Source: Laguncularia racemosa (Eukaryota; Streptophyta; Magnoliopsida; Myrtales; Combretaceae). From it: a stretch of 64,000 bases of DNA. Shown in pieces: positions 55,875-64,000 of this stretch. Both the position numbers and the translations under genes were made by a program. Within the stretch, counting starts at the first letter, position 1; the number at the start of each line of letters is the position of its first letter. The notes beneath the pieces were generated by a model, which had not been told where the DNA came from, did no database searches, and saw only the letters and a list, made by a program, of their open reading frames with translations. The DNA lies in NCBI GenBank assembly GCA_037954665.1, contig JBBMOL010000135.1:1431001-1495000 (forward strand), given 5' to 3'.

Positions 55875-56525
55875 CATTGCCTATAAGTGAGGTAAGAACC
55901 TTGGTATATTCTGTAGACGCCACAATCGGGATGAAAGATCGATTGATAAGTCGGGATGAACGCCACAGAAGAAAATCCGATAAGTACAAGAGAAGTTCTT
56001 TAGAGAACCAAGAGAGGAATTCTCTAAAAATGTGTGATTCAACCTTGTATCTGTGTTCTATTCTGTTCTTAACCCTAGAAGCTTATATTAGGGTTTACAA
56101 CTCGTAATAATAAAAGCCTAAAACGATAAAACATCATAAAGTCACGGAAAAATAACAAACAGGGAATGAAAGTCGGCGGCGTAGTAGCCGATGTAGGATG
56201 TACGCTGGGTAGAAAGGCCGGCGGCGTAGTAATCCGGCGTAGTCCTTCTGTCTTGCACGAATGGCAACGCCGGCAGTGCTTAGGCCAGCGTTGTCAAGGC
56301 TGGTAGCTTTGACCTCCTATGCTTTGATCTCCTTGAATGACTTGTACAAGTGCAAGTGCATTCTCCTGGTTGCTCCAATCCTTTCCGGCTTCGTGGACAT
56401 CCTTTATCAACCCGTTAAGTGCTTCCTTGAATCATTTCGCTCAAGTTCTTGTGATCGGTCTAGGTGGCACTTCAAGAGGATCCACATTCCATCTTCTGGC
56501 TTGGCTCCCATCATGGCTCTCATCA
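55875..56525 (-). repeat. Element G 5' LTR, outer part
   Basis: Resumes after element E and ends ctctcatca; matches 41861-42507. GC-rich gccggcg arms at 56170-56300. Confidence 0.9.
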
Positions 56526-56530
56526 AGATG

Positions 56531-57600
56531 ACATTACCACAACCACCAGTGGTGAACCCTCAAGCATTACCTTGGGTAGCTCCACATAACTTCTAAAGAG
56601 AAAGGATAGTGTGAGAAGGAAATCTGGGTAGAAGGATGGGGGGGAGATTATTACCCTTATAGGGAAGAGAGGGACGGTAACTTTGGGACTAATCCTTACT
56701 CGAATAGGGATTCCAGGCCACCTCGGGGACTGGAATATGTGAAGTTACAGATGCCTTCTTTTGATTGCAGGGGTTCAGTTGATGATTACATGGATTGGGA
56801 GGACAAGGTTGAAGGTCTCTTTGAATGCTATGAGACCAATTATAACACCCGAGTCTGACTGGTTGCTGTTGAGTTTACAGGATATGCTGCCTTATGGTGG
56901 AAAAATCTGATTATCAGCAGGCGTAGGGATGGGGAGGTTAAGATACAAACATGGAGGGACATGAAGAGGGTTCTAAGAAAAAGATTTATTCCTTAGCACT
57001 ATAGATAGGAACTATTCATGTGTCTGCAAACATTGAGGTAGGGAGGCAAGACGGTTGATGATTATGTGCAGGGATTTGAAACCCTCATGATTAGATGTGG
57101 GTCAATCAAGCCTCCAGAACAAACCCTAGCACGCTTCATTTTAGGGGCTAAAATATGAGATAGCGTATGTTGTCGAGCTGTAGAAGATACAGTAAACTTG
57201 ATGAGGCTATTCAGTTAGCTTTGAAAGTGGAGAGGCAAAGGAAATCCGATTTATTCAGGGTTCCGAATAGTAGGCCCAATACTACTACCAGGCCCATGGC
57301 AGCTGATGGTCGATCAAGAGGGATAAAGGCGGTAGGTGAGATAATGAGGGTAGTGGACAGAGCTTCCCCCAGCACTGATAGGGAAAATATACCCTCTAGG
57401 AAGGGTAAAGAGGTAATAGCACTAGACGTGAGACAAACTATTTTAAGATCTACTAGTGGAAAGATACGCCAAATCAAATGCTTTAAATGCATGGGATTTG
57501 GGCATATGGTAGCACAGTGTCCAAACAAGAGGGTTATGACCGTTATGGAGGGCATTGGAGAGGATATTGAGGATGAAAAGGAATAGATTGAGCCTATAGA
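56531..57600 (+). pseudogene. Element F gag, main part with zinc knuckle
   Basis: Continues from 41764. Holds the gag domain: PPRGLEYVKLQMPSFDCRGS, DDYMDWEDKVEGLFECYE, YAALWWKNLIISRRRDGEVK, WRDMKRVLRKRFIP, TVDDYVQGFETLMIRCGSI, then a frame change near 57155, a Lys/Arg-rich segment and a CCHC knuckle CFKCMGFGHMVAQC (about 57480-57522). Several stops (for example near 56596, 56856, 56995). Close to C's gag throughout. Confidence 0.9.
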
Positions 57601-58266
57601 TCTGTCTGTAGCACTGCAGGAGTACTATGATGATCAAATTGTAGAAACACATGAGGAGGGTACAAGTGAACAGTATTTACCCATTAATGTGTTATGTAGG
57701 ACTCTGACCTTATCTCCTGATGCTAGGGACATACAAAGGGAGAACATATTCCACACTTCTTGCAAGATCAGAGGTAATCTTTGTGTACTTATCATTGATA
57801 GTGGTAGTTTCACGAATGTTATATCTACTGCACTAGTAGACAAATTACAATTATCTACTAGTCCACATCTTAGCCCTTATAACTTGCATTGGTTGGATAA
57901 TCGGGGCAGTTTGCATGTTATGCTAAGGGCAAAGGTGCTTGTGAATGTTGGGTAGAAGCATCACGATGAGATTCTATGTGTTGTGATCCCTATATGTGCG
58001 TTTTACTTGCTATTTGGTAAGCCTTGGATGTTTGATCGGAAGGTGTTATATGATGGTTTTAGAAACACTTATATGTTCAGTATGGGAGGGTCTCGAATAG
58101 TACTATTGCCAATGACTCCATTTGAGGTGCACAAATTCTAGGAGCATATCAGAACTACTTCCATTACATCTAGTAACCGGGACAACAGGCCAATAGAGAT
58201 ATCCGAGTTCAGTTCTAGAAATGACCCTCTAGATTTGAGGGCAATTCTTTCAAAGGCTTGAGGAGA
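57601..58266 (+). pseudogene. Element F aspartic protease and pol tail
   Basis: SEQYLPINVLCRTLTLSPDA, RENIFHTSCKIRGNLCVLII, then the active site as DSGSFTNV (DGGSC in relatives), SPYNLHWLDNRGSLHV; a stop at 57954; MFDRKVLYDGFRNTYMF. Ends at DPLDLRAILSKA, a TGA and the LTR. A stop lies at about 58140. Confidence 0.87.
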
Positions 58267-59279
58267 TGATGGGAATTTTTCTAGCAACCTAGATGGTTAC
58301 AGAACTCGATTTGGATGATGATCTAAATCACTCATATTTTACCCTTATTTCTTTTATCTAATAAATATTTGAGTAATAATCTTACAGGTACAATAATATT
58401 TCTCCATGGGATGCCAAATGACTTTCATTTGTTGATCGCAAAGGGACATCATCGGATTCTCATCCAATGACCCACTGTGATCGACATCGCCTCGATGCAT
58501 TAGTTCTTTGAGGATTCTTATTATTTTTGTATTTGTAATTGTTTCTTTAGACTATTTATGTTGTAATCTTTCTTTTGGGACACTTTAATTTGCTTGTAAT
58601 TGTCTTTTAGGACCAACCACCCTAAAAGTGGCATAGTTGTAATTTTGTGGACTTTTAACCCTAAAGGGAGCAAGTATAAATACTTGCTTAAGTAGGGTTT
58701 TGAGGAGGTAGCAAAAAATTTTCAGAAATAGAAAACACTTCACGTGTGAGGTTAGGGTTTTCCTAAAATCCAAATTGCTCTTGTCAATTTTAATACCAAG
58801 AATTGAAATTGTGGCGAGTTACTACAAAGAGAAATTGTGAGTAATATTAATTCCTTTTTGTTGTGTTTGCTTTTTCATCACTAGTGAGTTATATCTAGGG
58901 TTGATTAGGATTGTTCATGGGCAGATTTTGATTTCAATTGTAATCATTTTATCATGTTATAAGATTGATTGGTTTTGACATTAGTTCTAACAATCAATTT
59001 TGCTTCATTTAAACTATGGGTCATTTTATTGAGAAAGGGGATCTTGGATTGGTTCTTGTTGTTTTTATTGAATTCACGTGGCATTCAAGTTTGTTTAGTG
59101 TTGTTTTGAAGAATTTGATCATTGTGGATTATTAATTTGTAAGTTATAGTATTTGGATCTACTTGCACTCTAATAGGAATCACCAATTTCTAGTGGTTTT
59201 GAACCAAAATTGGACTAGTCATTTGAGGTTTATAAATTGCTCCAATTGCATGTGCTTAATCTTGATTTTAGGCACATCA
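58267..59279 (+). repeat. Element F 3' LTR
   Basis: 1013 bases, tgatgggaattttt...ggcacatca, after purine-rich ggcttgaggaga. TATA inverted repeat agcaagtataaatacttgct at 58669-58688. Confidence 0.93.
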
Positions 59280-59284
59280 CCTTT

Positions 59285-59351
59285 GTTGGATTGTTTTGGT
59301 GATCACACACTTGTATTGGTGTGTTTACAATTGGAATTGTGGGGCACATCA
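59285..59351 (+). repeat. Element D 3' LTR, second part
   Basis: gttggattgttttggtgatc...ggggcacatca, matching 36520-36586 of the 5' LTR. It closes D; gatcc follows. Confidence 0.88.
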
Positions 59352-59868
59352 GATCCAATACTCAAGGAATGCTTGGGATTAAGTATTGGTCTTATAGATA
59401 AAATTTGACTAAATTCGAGTTTAGGTTGCTAGGTGAAATTTTGAGAATAAGATTGAATCTTTAGGTAAGGAGTTCAGTGAAAATTGTGCAATTAACAATT
59501 TTTAGCTAAACTTTCACTAAGTCAAATCTATTAATTTTTTCGGGAAAAGGAATCACTTAAATCTAAAGCATCTTATCTTCGAAGTTTATCTTAAGTCATA
59601 TTGGTTTTAAGCTTTAATGCCTTAAGTCTACTCAAGTCTTCTTGGGGATGTCGAAGGGAAGACTTAAGTTATTAAGTCGAATTGAGCCAGTTGACTCAAG
59701 TTGACTTTTAATTCAGCTAAGTTGAATTAGGTTAACTTATAACATATTAAGTCATCTTTAGCTCTTTTTGACATTGCTTTGGCTCATTTGGAGCTATATC
59801 TTGAATGTATCTTCCTATCTAAGGCTTTTTTGATAGAATTATATCTAAGGAAAATTTAGGGAATTATA
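59352..59868. repeat. Element I, right segment
   Basis: About 0.5 kb, non-coding, AT-rich; several near-repeats of cttaagt/aagtcg around 59570-59750. Ends ...gggaattata. Confidence 0.5.
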
Positions 59869-59873
59869 GTTAT

Positions 59874-60130
59874 TGCACAATTAAATATGCCTATAGGCAT
59901 CCTTAAACATGGCCTATAAAAACCTAATTTTAAGATCTTCTGGGTGGTCCTATTTGCATTGTGGTGACCTCCAATTGGCTCTACATGGCAATGTCCTAGA
60001 ATCTGCCATCCTTCGATATGGGAAGCATATCTCCTAATTATTTAATCTACACACATTAAAAACAAGTATGGTTCCTCCTAAAAGTAGTATTTTAGACCAG
60101 AAAATAATTTCTTCTTTTACTAATAAGAAA
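59874..60130 (-). pseudogene. Element A integrase, zinc-finger part
   Basis: Minus strand reads ILGHCHVEPIGGHHNANRTT, then GFYRP and, in a shifted frame, FKDAYRHI and LC, ending at the first Cys of the CxxC pair. Athila-group integrases have HCHSSPYGGHF...GFxWPTLFKDA...CDxCQRTGN. The continuation CQRTGN is at 23684. Confidence 0.87.
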
Positions 60131-60720
60131 GTTCTTTAAGTAGGATTTTAGTAGCTAGGTAATTTGCAAGGTCGGTAAATCAATGAAATTCATATTTCCT
60201 TACCTATTGAAGTTGGTAGAGTTGCTCTTTTGGGAACTCATATTTAATGTCCTTTTAGTTTAGTTGTTCCAGGTCTGGATTTTTGGAGCATAATAGGTGG
60301 TCTACTACTACCTTTTTTACTCCTTAATCCACCTAACAAGATAAGGTTTAGCATTTAATTTCTTCAGAAGATATTGTAGAATAGAATGATAAGTATAAAC
60401 AAGGACTTTGGATAAGACCAAATAAGACCAAAATTTCTCAAAAGTAAAGATTATTTCTAGCAATTCCTTTTCCATGGTGGTATAACTTTCTTGAGTATCT
60501 ATCAAAGTCTTGTTAGTATAGTAAATCAACTGAAAGTATTTATCATTTCACTGTCCTAAAACTGCACCAACTGCATAATCATTACCATCATACATTAGTT
60601 TAAATGGGAGAGTCCAATCAAATGTGACCATAATTGGGGCATTAGTTAATTTTTCTTTTAATGTATTAAATGCTTCTAAGCACTCTTGAGTAAAAACAAA
60701 AGGCACATCTTTTTAAAGCA
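60131..60720 (-). pseudogene. Element A RNase H
   Basis: IYYTNKTLIDTQESYTTMEK and ELLEIIFTFEKFWSYLVLSK (60317-60529) followed by VYTYHSILQYLLKKLNAKPY match the Athila/Tat RNase H. The usual YTDH is YTYH, losing an active-site Asp. The connection toward integrase (60130-60310) is badly decayed. Confidence 0.85.
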
Positions 60721-61500
60721 ATTTGGTTAAAAGCCTAGCAATTTTAGAAAAGTTCTTAATGAACATTTTATAAAAAACATGCAAGTCTTAAAAAACTTTT
60801 AACAACCTTAACTGAAGTAGGGGGTGATAATTTAGCAATAGTGTCAATTTTTGCATTATTAACCTCAATTCCCCTATAAGAAATTTTGTGCGCTACCCTC
60901 TTGTACCATAAAATGGAGCTTTTCTCGATTTAGCATTAAATTTGTTTCTTTGCACTTTTGTAAGACTCTCTAAATTATAGAGACATTTATCAAAAGAATT
61001 TCCAAAAATTAAAAAATCATCCATAAATACCTTAATAATATCTTTTACAAGATCTTGACCATCATGCACCACTAAAAAGTTGTAGGTGCATTATAGAGGC
61101 CAAAAGGCATCCGGTGATAAACAAATATATTGTACAAACATGTGAAAGTAGTCTTTCCTTAATCTTTTAGAGCAATAGAAATTTAGAAATAACTTGACAA
61201 ATCGTTAAGGAAGTAGTAGTACTTGTGTCCTGCAAGCTTCTCTAACATTTGATGCACAAATAGGAGTGGAAAGTGGTCTTTTCTTGTGGTATCATTCAAC
61301 TTTCTATAATCAATACACTTTCCATTCGGTCACCATTCTCATTGTGATTAGCTCATTTTTCTTGTTGGCTACTACTGTCATGCCTCCTTTCTTGGGTATA
61401 ACTAGCATAGGACTTACCCATGAATTGTCAAATATAGGATAGATCATAACTTCCTTAAGGAGTTTGATGACCTTAGCTTTCATCACTTCCTTCATGTTTG
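60721..61500 (-). pseudogene. Element A reverse transcriptase
   Basis: The start is MKEVMKAKVIKLLKEVMIYP, WVSPMLVIPKKGGMTVVANK; then RMPFGLYNAPTTF at about 61060-61110. Frame changes and stops occur about every 50-80 codons. The wording (IYPISDSxWVSPVxVVPKKGG) is typical of Athila RT. Confidence 0.87.
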
Positions 61501-62130
61501 GATTTTTTCTTCTTTAGGGTTGCACTATTGGTTTGGAATTTTCTTCTAACAAAATCTTATGAGTGTAAAAAGATGGACTAATCCCATAAATGTTAGAAAT
61601 TTTCCATGCTATTGCTCACTTGTCTACTTAGAATACATTAAGTAGCTTCTCTTTATGTGTAGTATTTAAATTTAAAGTAATAATTACCAAAAGCTTTAAA
61701 TCTTTTTCCAAGAGCGCATACTCCAAGTAATTTGGTAATTGTTTCAACTTTGGGATTGAAGGCTATCTAATGGAAGGTTTCAATCTCCCCTCTTTGCTTT
61801 GATCAATTTCTTCAAATTCTTCTTGTCACAACAAGGGTCCATCATCCACTTTTCTTGTGCCATGCAAATTTCTAAACAATCTCCATGGAAAATTTCCTAC
61901 ACATGTTCAAAAATAATCAAATCAATTTTATCAAGAAAATAACATGTATCATCTTGTGCAAGAGAGTGTTTTATGGCTTTTGCAACTTTAAAAACTAATT
62001 CTTCCTTACTAACCCTCAATATTAATTTCCTATCTCCTATATCATTGATTGCTCTTGTTATGGCTAAAAAGGGTCTTCCTAAGATTAGAGGTACTTTAAT
62101 ATTTTTGTCCATGTCTAAAAGCACAAAATC
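61501..62130 (-). pseudogene. Element A aspartic protease and linker
   Basis: Frame 61897-62124: LLDMDKNIKVPLILGRPFLA, RAINDIGDRKLILRVSKEEL, the C-terminal half of an Athila protease (ILGRPFL is its signature). The active-site half lies upstream in broken frames up to about 62300. The linker to RT (61501-61890) is decayed. Confidence 0.83.
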
Positions 62131-62700
62131 GATTGAAAAAAAAAAGTACCTACTTTTACCAATACTTCTTCAATTATGTCTCTAGGAAATTTTATAATCC
62201 TATTGGCAAGTTGTAAACTTATCCTAGTTGGTTTGGGTTCTTTGAATCCCAATCTTTAGCATAATTTATATGGCATCAAATTTACACTAGCACCTAAAAT
62301 TATTCGGCAACTTATTTTGTAGGATTGCAAAACATTCTTCACTGAGGATAACCATTACTTCCTCCAATTTTCTTTTGTTGGAAAGAAAATCCTTAAAATT
62401 CTTTTTTTGTGCTTTGGCATCTATGAAAAAGCCATAACAAAAAGTAAATTTATGTGGAGTTATTTGAAAAGTTCCAAAAACTTACTATACTACTGGTTTG
62501 TGTGTTTTTTCTTTAAATGTGTGGGATAAGGGATTTTTAGAACAAACACCTTCACTTTTGGAGTCTTCTCACCTTCCTTCTCTTGCTTGTCATCTTTTTT
62601 TTTTTTTTTTTACATCCTTGTTTTCACTAGATTTTTGTTTAGATTGCAACTCTTTCTCACTTCTCAAGGTAATTGCTTTAACCTATTCTCTAGGATTAGT
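62131..62700 (-). pseudogene. Element A gag/protease junction region, decayed
   Basis: Expected to hold the protease N-terminus; minus-strand text such as ILGASVNLMPYKLC-like words around 62240-62300 is visible with frame breaks. T-rich run at about 62597-62612. No confident domain borders. Confidence 0.5.
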
Positions 62701-63916
62701 TTCAGTGTTACTTGGCAATATACCTTATGGTCTTTTAGAAACTATCTTTACAATATGCTCAATTTGATTTTCTAAACTTCGGATTATGGCTTCTTGATTT
62801 CTCAATGATACTATAATGGCTTAGAAGTGGGTTTCTAACGTATGGATGAATTTTGTGAATAGATCTTCCAAATTTAGCTTCTTTTCCAGTGGTAGATGTA
62901 GTTGTTGGAATTTGGGTAAAATATTTCTTTATTGATTTCCCTAAGAAAAATTGGGGTAATTTTGTCATTAAGATTGTAAGTATTATTGGAAGGATCATTC
63001 CATTACTTATTTAGGTTGCCTAAAAAATTAACATGCTCACTAAAATTATTTAAAGAATCTAATTGGCTTAATTGTTGTGCCATGGATATTCCATCAATGT
63101 TCTTGCTAAGCGCTTCAACTTGTGCTACCAGGGTAGTAATAGCATCAACATCATAAAATCTCGTTGCCCTTTGTTATCTTACCCTCATTAAATTCCATTT
63201 ATAACTATTCATAACCATGTTTTCAATCAAATTTTGGGCCTCATCAAGTGTTTTATTATTTAATGTACCTCCAACCACTACATCAATTATCTGCCTAGTG
63301 TTTTGTTTAAGCCCTCCATAAAACGTTTAGATTTACATCCATAATGGAAGACCATGATGTGGACACCTTCTTAGCAGATTCTTGCATCTCTCCTAGGTAT
63401 CTTATAGTGCTTTTGGCTCTATCTAAGCATCAGAGAAAATGTCATTTTGCAGCTTTGTTGTTTTTCCTAGTGAGAAGTATTTTGCTAAGAACTTTTCTAC
63501 CATTTGTTCTCATGTAGTGATTGAACATTTGGAAAGAGAGTTCAACCATTGTTTCATAAAATTTCTAAGGGAGAAAGGGAAACGTCTTAACCTGATGGCA
63601 TCATCTATGGCCTTGTTGATTTTGAAGGTATTGCAGATCTTTAAGAAAATTGCAATATTAGTGTTTGGGCCTTCATTTTGTAAATAAAAGATTGAATAAA
63701 TGGTTGAATCATTTGTATAGTATTAGGTTTAATTTCAAAGTTTTAGCTACAATCGCTAGCCTGACAACACTCAAATCTACTCTAGTGAATGATGGTCTTG
63801 CATAGTTAAACATTTTTCTTTCATCTTCATTAGCTATGTTTGTGGATTGATTATCGTCAGATTCTTGAGTAAGAACCTGGTATCTTTGATTTTCTTTGTG
63901 ACGTCCCTTGGGCATA
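62701..63916 (-). pseudogene. Element A gag (Athila type)
   Basis: Start MPKGRHKENQRYQVL at 63914-63916. Then MFNYARPSFTRVDLSVV, FKINKAIDDAIRLRRFPFSL, WLNSLSKCSITT, FLAKYF, NLLRRCPHHGLPLW, TFYGGLKQNTRQIIDVVVGG, TLDEAQNLIENMVMNSYKW, DVDAITTLVAQVEALSKNID. These are the landmarks of Athila gag in the right order. At least eight stops and two frame changes. A short plus-strand open frame (63439-63687) is antisense to it. Confidence 0.88.
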
Positions 63917-64000
63917 AACAAACCTAAATGAAGAGTAAAAAAATCCGAAAAATAAAATTTAATGAAAAGTAAGCAATAAAAGAAATAATGATTAGATTAA
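63917..64000 (-). other. Start of element A leader, cut by window end
   Basis: 84 bases upstream of gag on the minus strand, AT-rich, nothing recognised. Confidence 0.5.

Larger units (their letters stand above)
41765..56525 (-). mobile_element. Element G: CRM/Reina-like gypsy element with gag and full pol order
   Basis: Minus-strand element in F's gag, perfect TSD agatg (41760-41764, 56526-56530). 3' LTR 41765-42507; 5' LTR 51614-51709 plus 55875-56525 (split by E). Own length about 6.2 kb. Right to left it holds primer site, leader, gag with zinc knuckle, protease, RT (split by H), RNase H and integrase. It is the only one of elements B-H with all domains, but it has stops, frameshifts, an RT active-site change and an internal integrase deletion. 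Confidence 0.92.
39432..59279 (+). mobile_element. Element F: gag-protease gypsy element lacking pol
   Basis: Plus-strand element in D's 3' LTR with perfect TSD ccttt (39427-39431 and 59280-59284). LTRs 39432-40444 and 58267-59279 are both exactly 1013 bases. Its own length is about 5.1 kb once element G is removed. It encodes gag and protease only, with the protease joined to the pol tail DPLDLRAILSKA at the same place as in element C. The gag is split by element G. Confidence 0.9.
29772..59351 (+). mobile_element. Element D: protease-only gypsy element split in both LTRs
   Basis: Footprint of a plus-strand element whose own length is about 3.8 kb. Flanks gatct (29767-29771) and gatcc (59352-59356), 4/5. 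The 5' LTR is split by element C, the 3' LTR by element F; each split carries its own TSD and the two reassembled LTRs are 878 and 876 bases. Internal part: primer site, leader, a short gag N-terminus fused to protease, protease linker fused to the pol C-terminal tail. RT, RNase H and integrase are absent. Confidence 0.88.
23685..59873. mobile_element. Element I: LTR-like insertion in Athila integrase, carrying all elements C-H, J, L
   Basis: Insert 23690-59868 with flanks gttgt (23685-23689) and gttat (59869-59873). Left end tgtcactcccc, right end ...gggaattata. Removing it restores the integrase zinc finger (C-N-N-C-Q-R-T-G across the joint). Without its nested insertions element I is about 4.5 kb (23690-24385, 26475-28077, 28837-29766, 59357-59868) and contains no gag or pol, like element K, whose ends (tgtcac...tata) and length are similar. 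Its text at 24100-24350 resembles 10540-10740 of K. Either a long solo LTR or a coding-free derivative. Confidence 0.6.
2227..64000 (-). mobile_element. Element A: large Athila-like retrotransposon, shredded (inferred outline)
   Basis: Minus-strand fragments occur in the order expected for one Athila-type element read right to left: gag (about 62.9-63.9 kb), protease (61.9 kb), RT (60.7-61.5 kb), RNase H (60.3 kb), integrase (59.9-60.1 kb, resuming at 23.7-22.7 kb), ORF2-like region (9.1-10.1 kb), long 3' non-coding tract and a 3' LTR (2227-3710). The strongest link is the integrase: the right fragment ends after the first Cys of the zinc-finger CxxC pair and the left fragment starts with the second Cys. 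The 5' LTR lies beyond 64000. That the pieces before 10 kb belong to the same copy is inference. Confidence 0.6.

Noticed and set aside
1..64000. Host protein-coding genes, tRNA or rRNA genes
   Set aside because: Every credible coding stretch has retrotransposon motifs; no tRNA cloverleaf or rRNA sequence was seen by eye.

Overview
The window is nuclear DNA of a flowering plant with a repeat-rich genome. It is AT-rich and holds no tRNA, rRNA or convincing host gene. Nearly every kilobase can be assigned to LTR retrotransposons of the Ty3/gypsy superfamily, inserted into one another and mostly decayed. Boundaries were found by eye from TG...CA ends, 5-bp target duplications (TSDs), paired LTRs, tRNA-iMet-type primer sites (tggtatcagagc) and coding frames that resume after each insertion. 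Clade names (Athila; CRM/Reina-like chromovirus; Tekay-like) rest on motif recognition, not on a search.

Layout. 1-2226: an LTR running off the left edge, cut into the reverse transcriptase of an old Tekay-like remnant on the minus strand, with its protease upstream. 2227-64000: fragments fitting one very large minus-strand Athila-like element (A), with a 3' LTR at 2227-3710, ORF2-like region near 9.1-10.1 kb, integrase at 22.7-23.7 kb and again at 59.9-60.1 kb, RNase H, RT, protease and gag at 60.3-63.9 kb. It is shredded by solo LTR M (4642-5958), a 5.4-kb coding-free LTR-like element K (10122-15489), gypsy element B (16485-22406) and LTR-like element I (23690-59868).

Element I carries a 2.1-kb inverted-repeat DNA element (24386-26474), solo LTR L (28083-28831) and gypsy element D (29772-59351). 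D's 5' LTR is split by element C (30522-36453), which carries solo LTR J (33966-35305). D's 3' LTR is split by element F (39432-59279). F's gag is split by element G (41765-56525). G's RT is split by element H (44267-48645) and G's LTR by element E (51710-55869). The chain A > I > D > F > G > H or E is six insertions deep, and I recovered a perfect or one-mismatch TSD for every step inside A.

B to H are relatives with the same primer site, the same protease and a pol frame that runs into the LTR, but they have lost different genes. G has gag-protease-RT-RNase H-integrase (damaged). C and F keep gag and protease and lack pol. B has protease and pol and lacks gag. D and E keep only protease. 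H is a single 600-codon frame in which pieces of gag, protease, RT and integrase are joined by in-frame deletions. Protease is the one domain all seven keep. This deletion series, a 13-residue tandem repeat in the protease linker, and duplicated LTR-end/primer-site structures at the ends of C and L are the most interesting things in the window.
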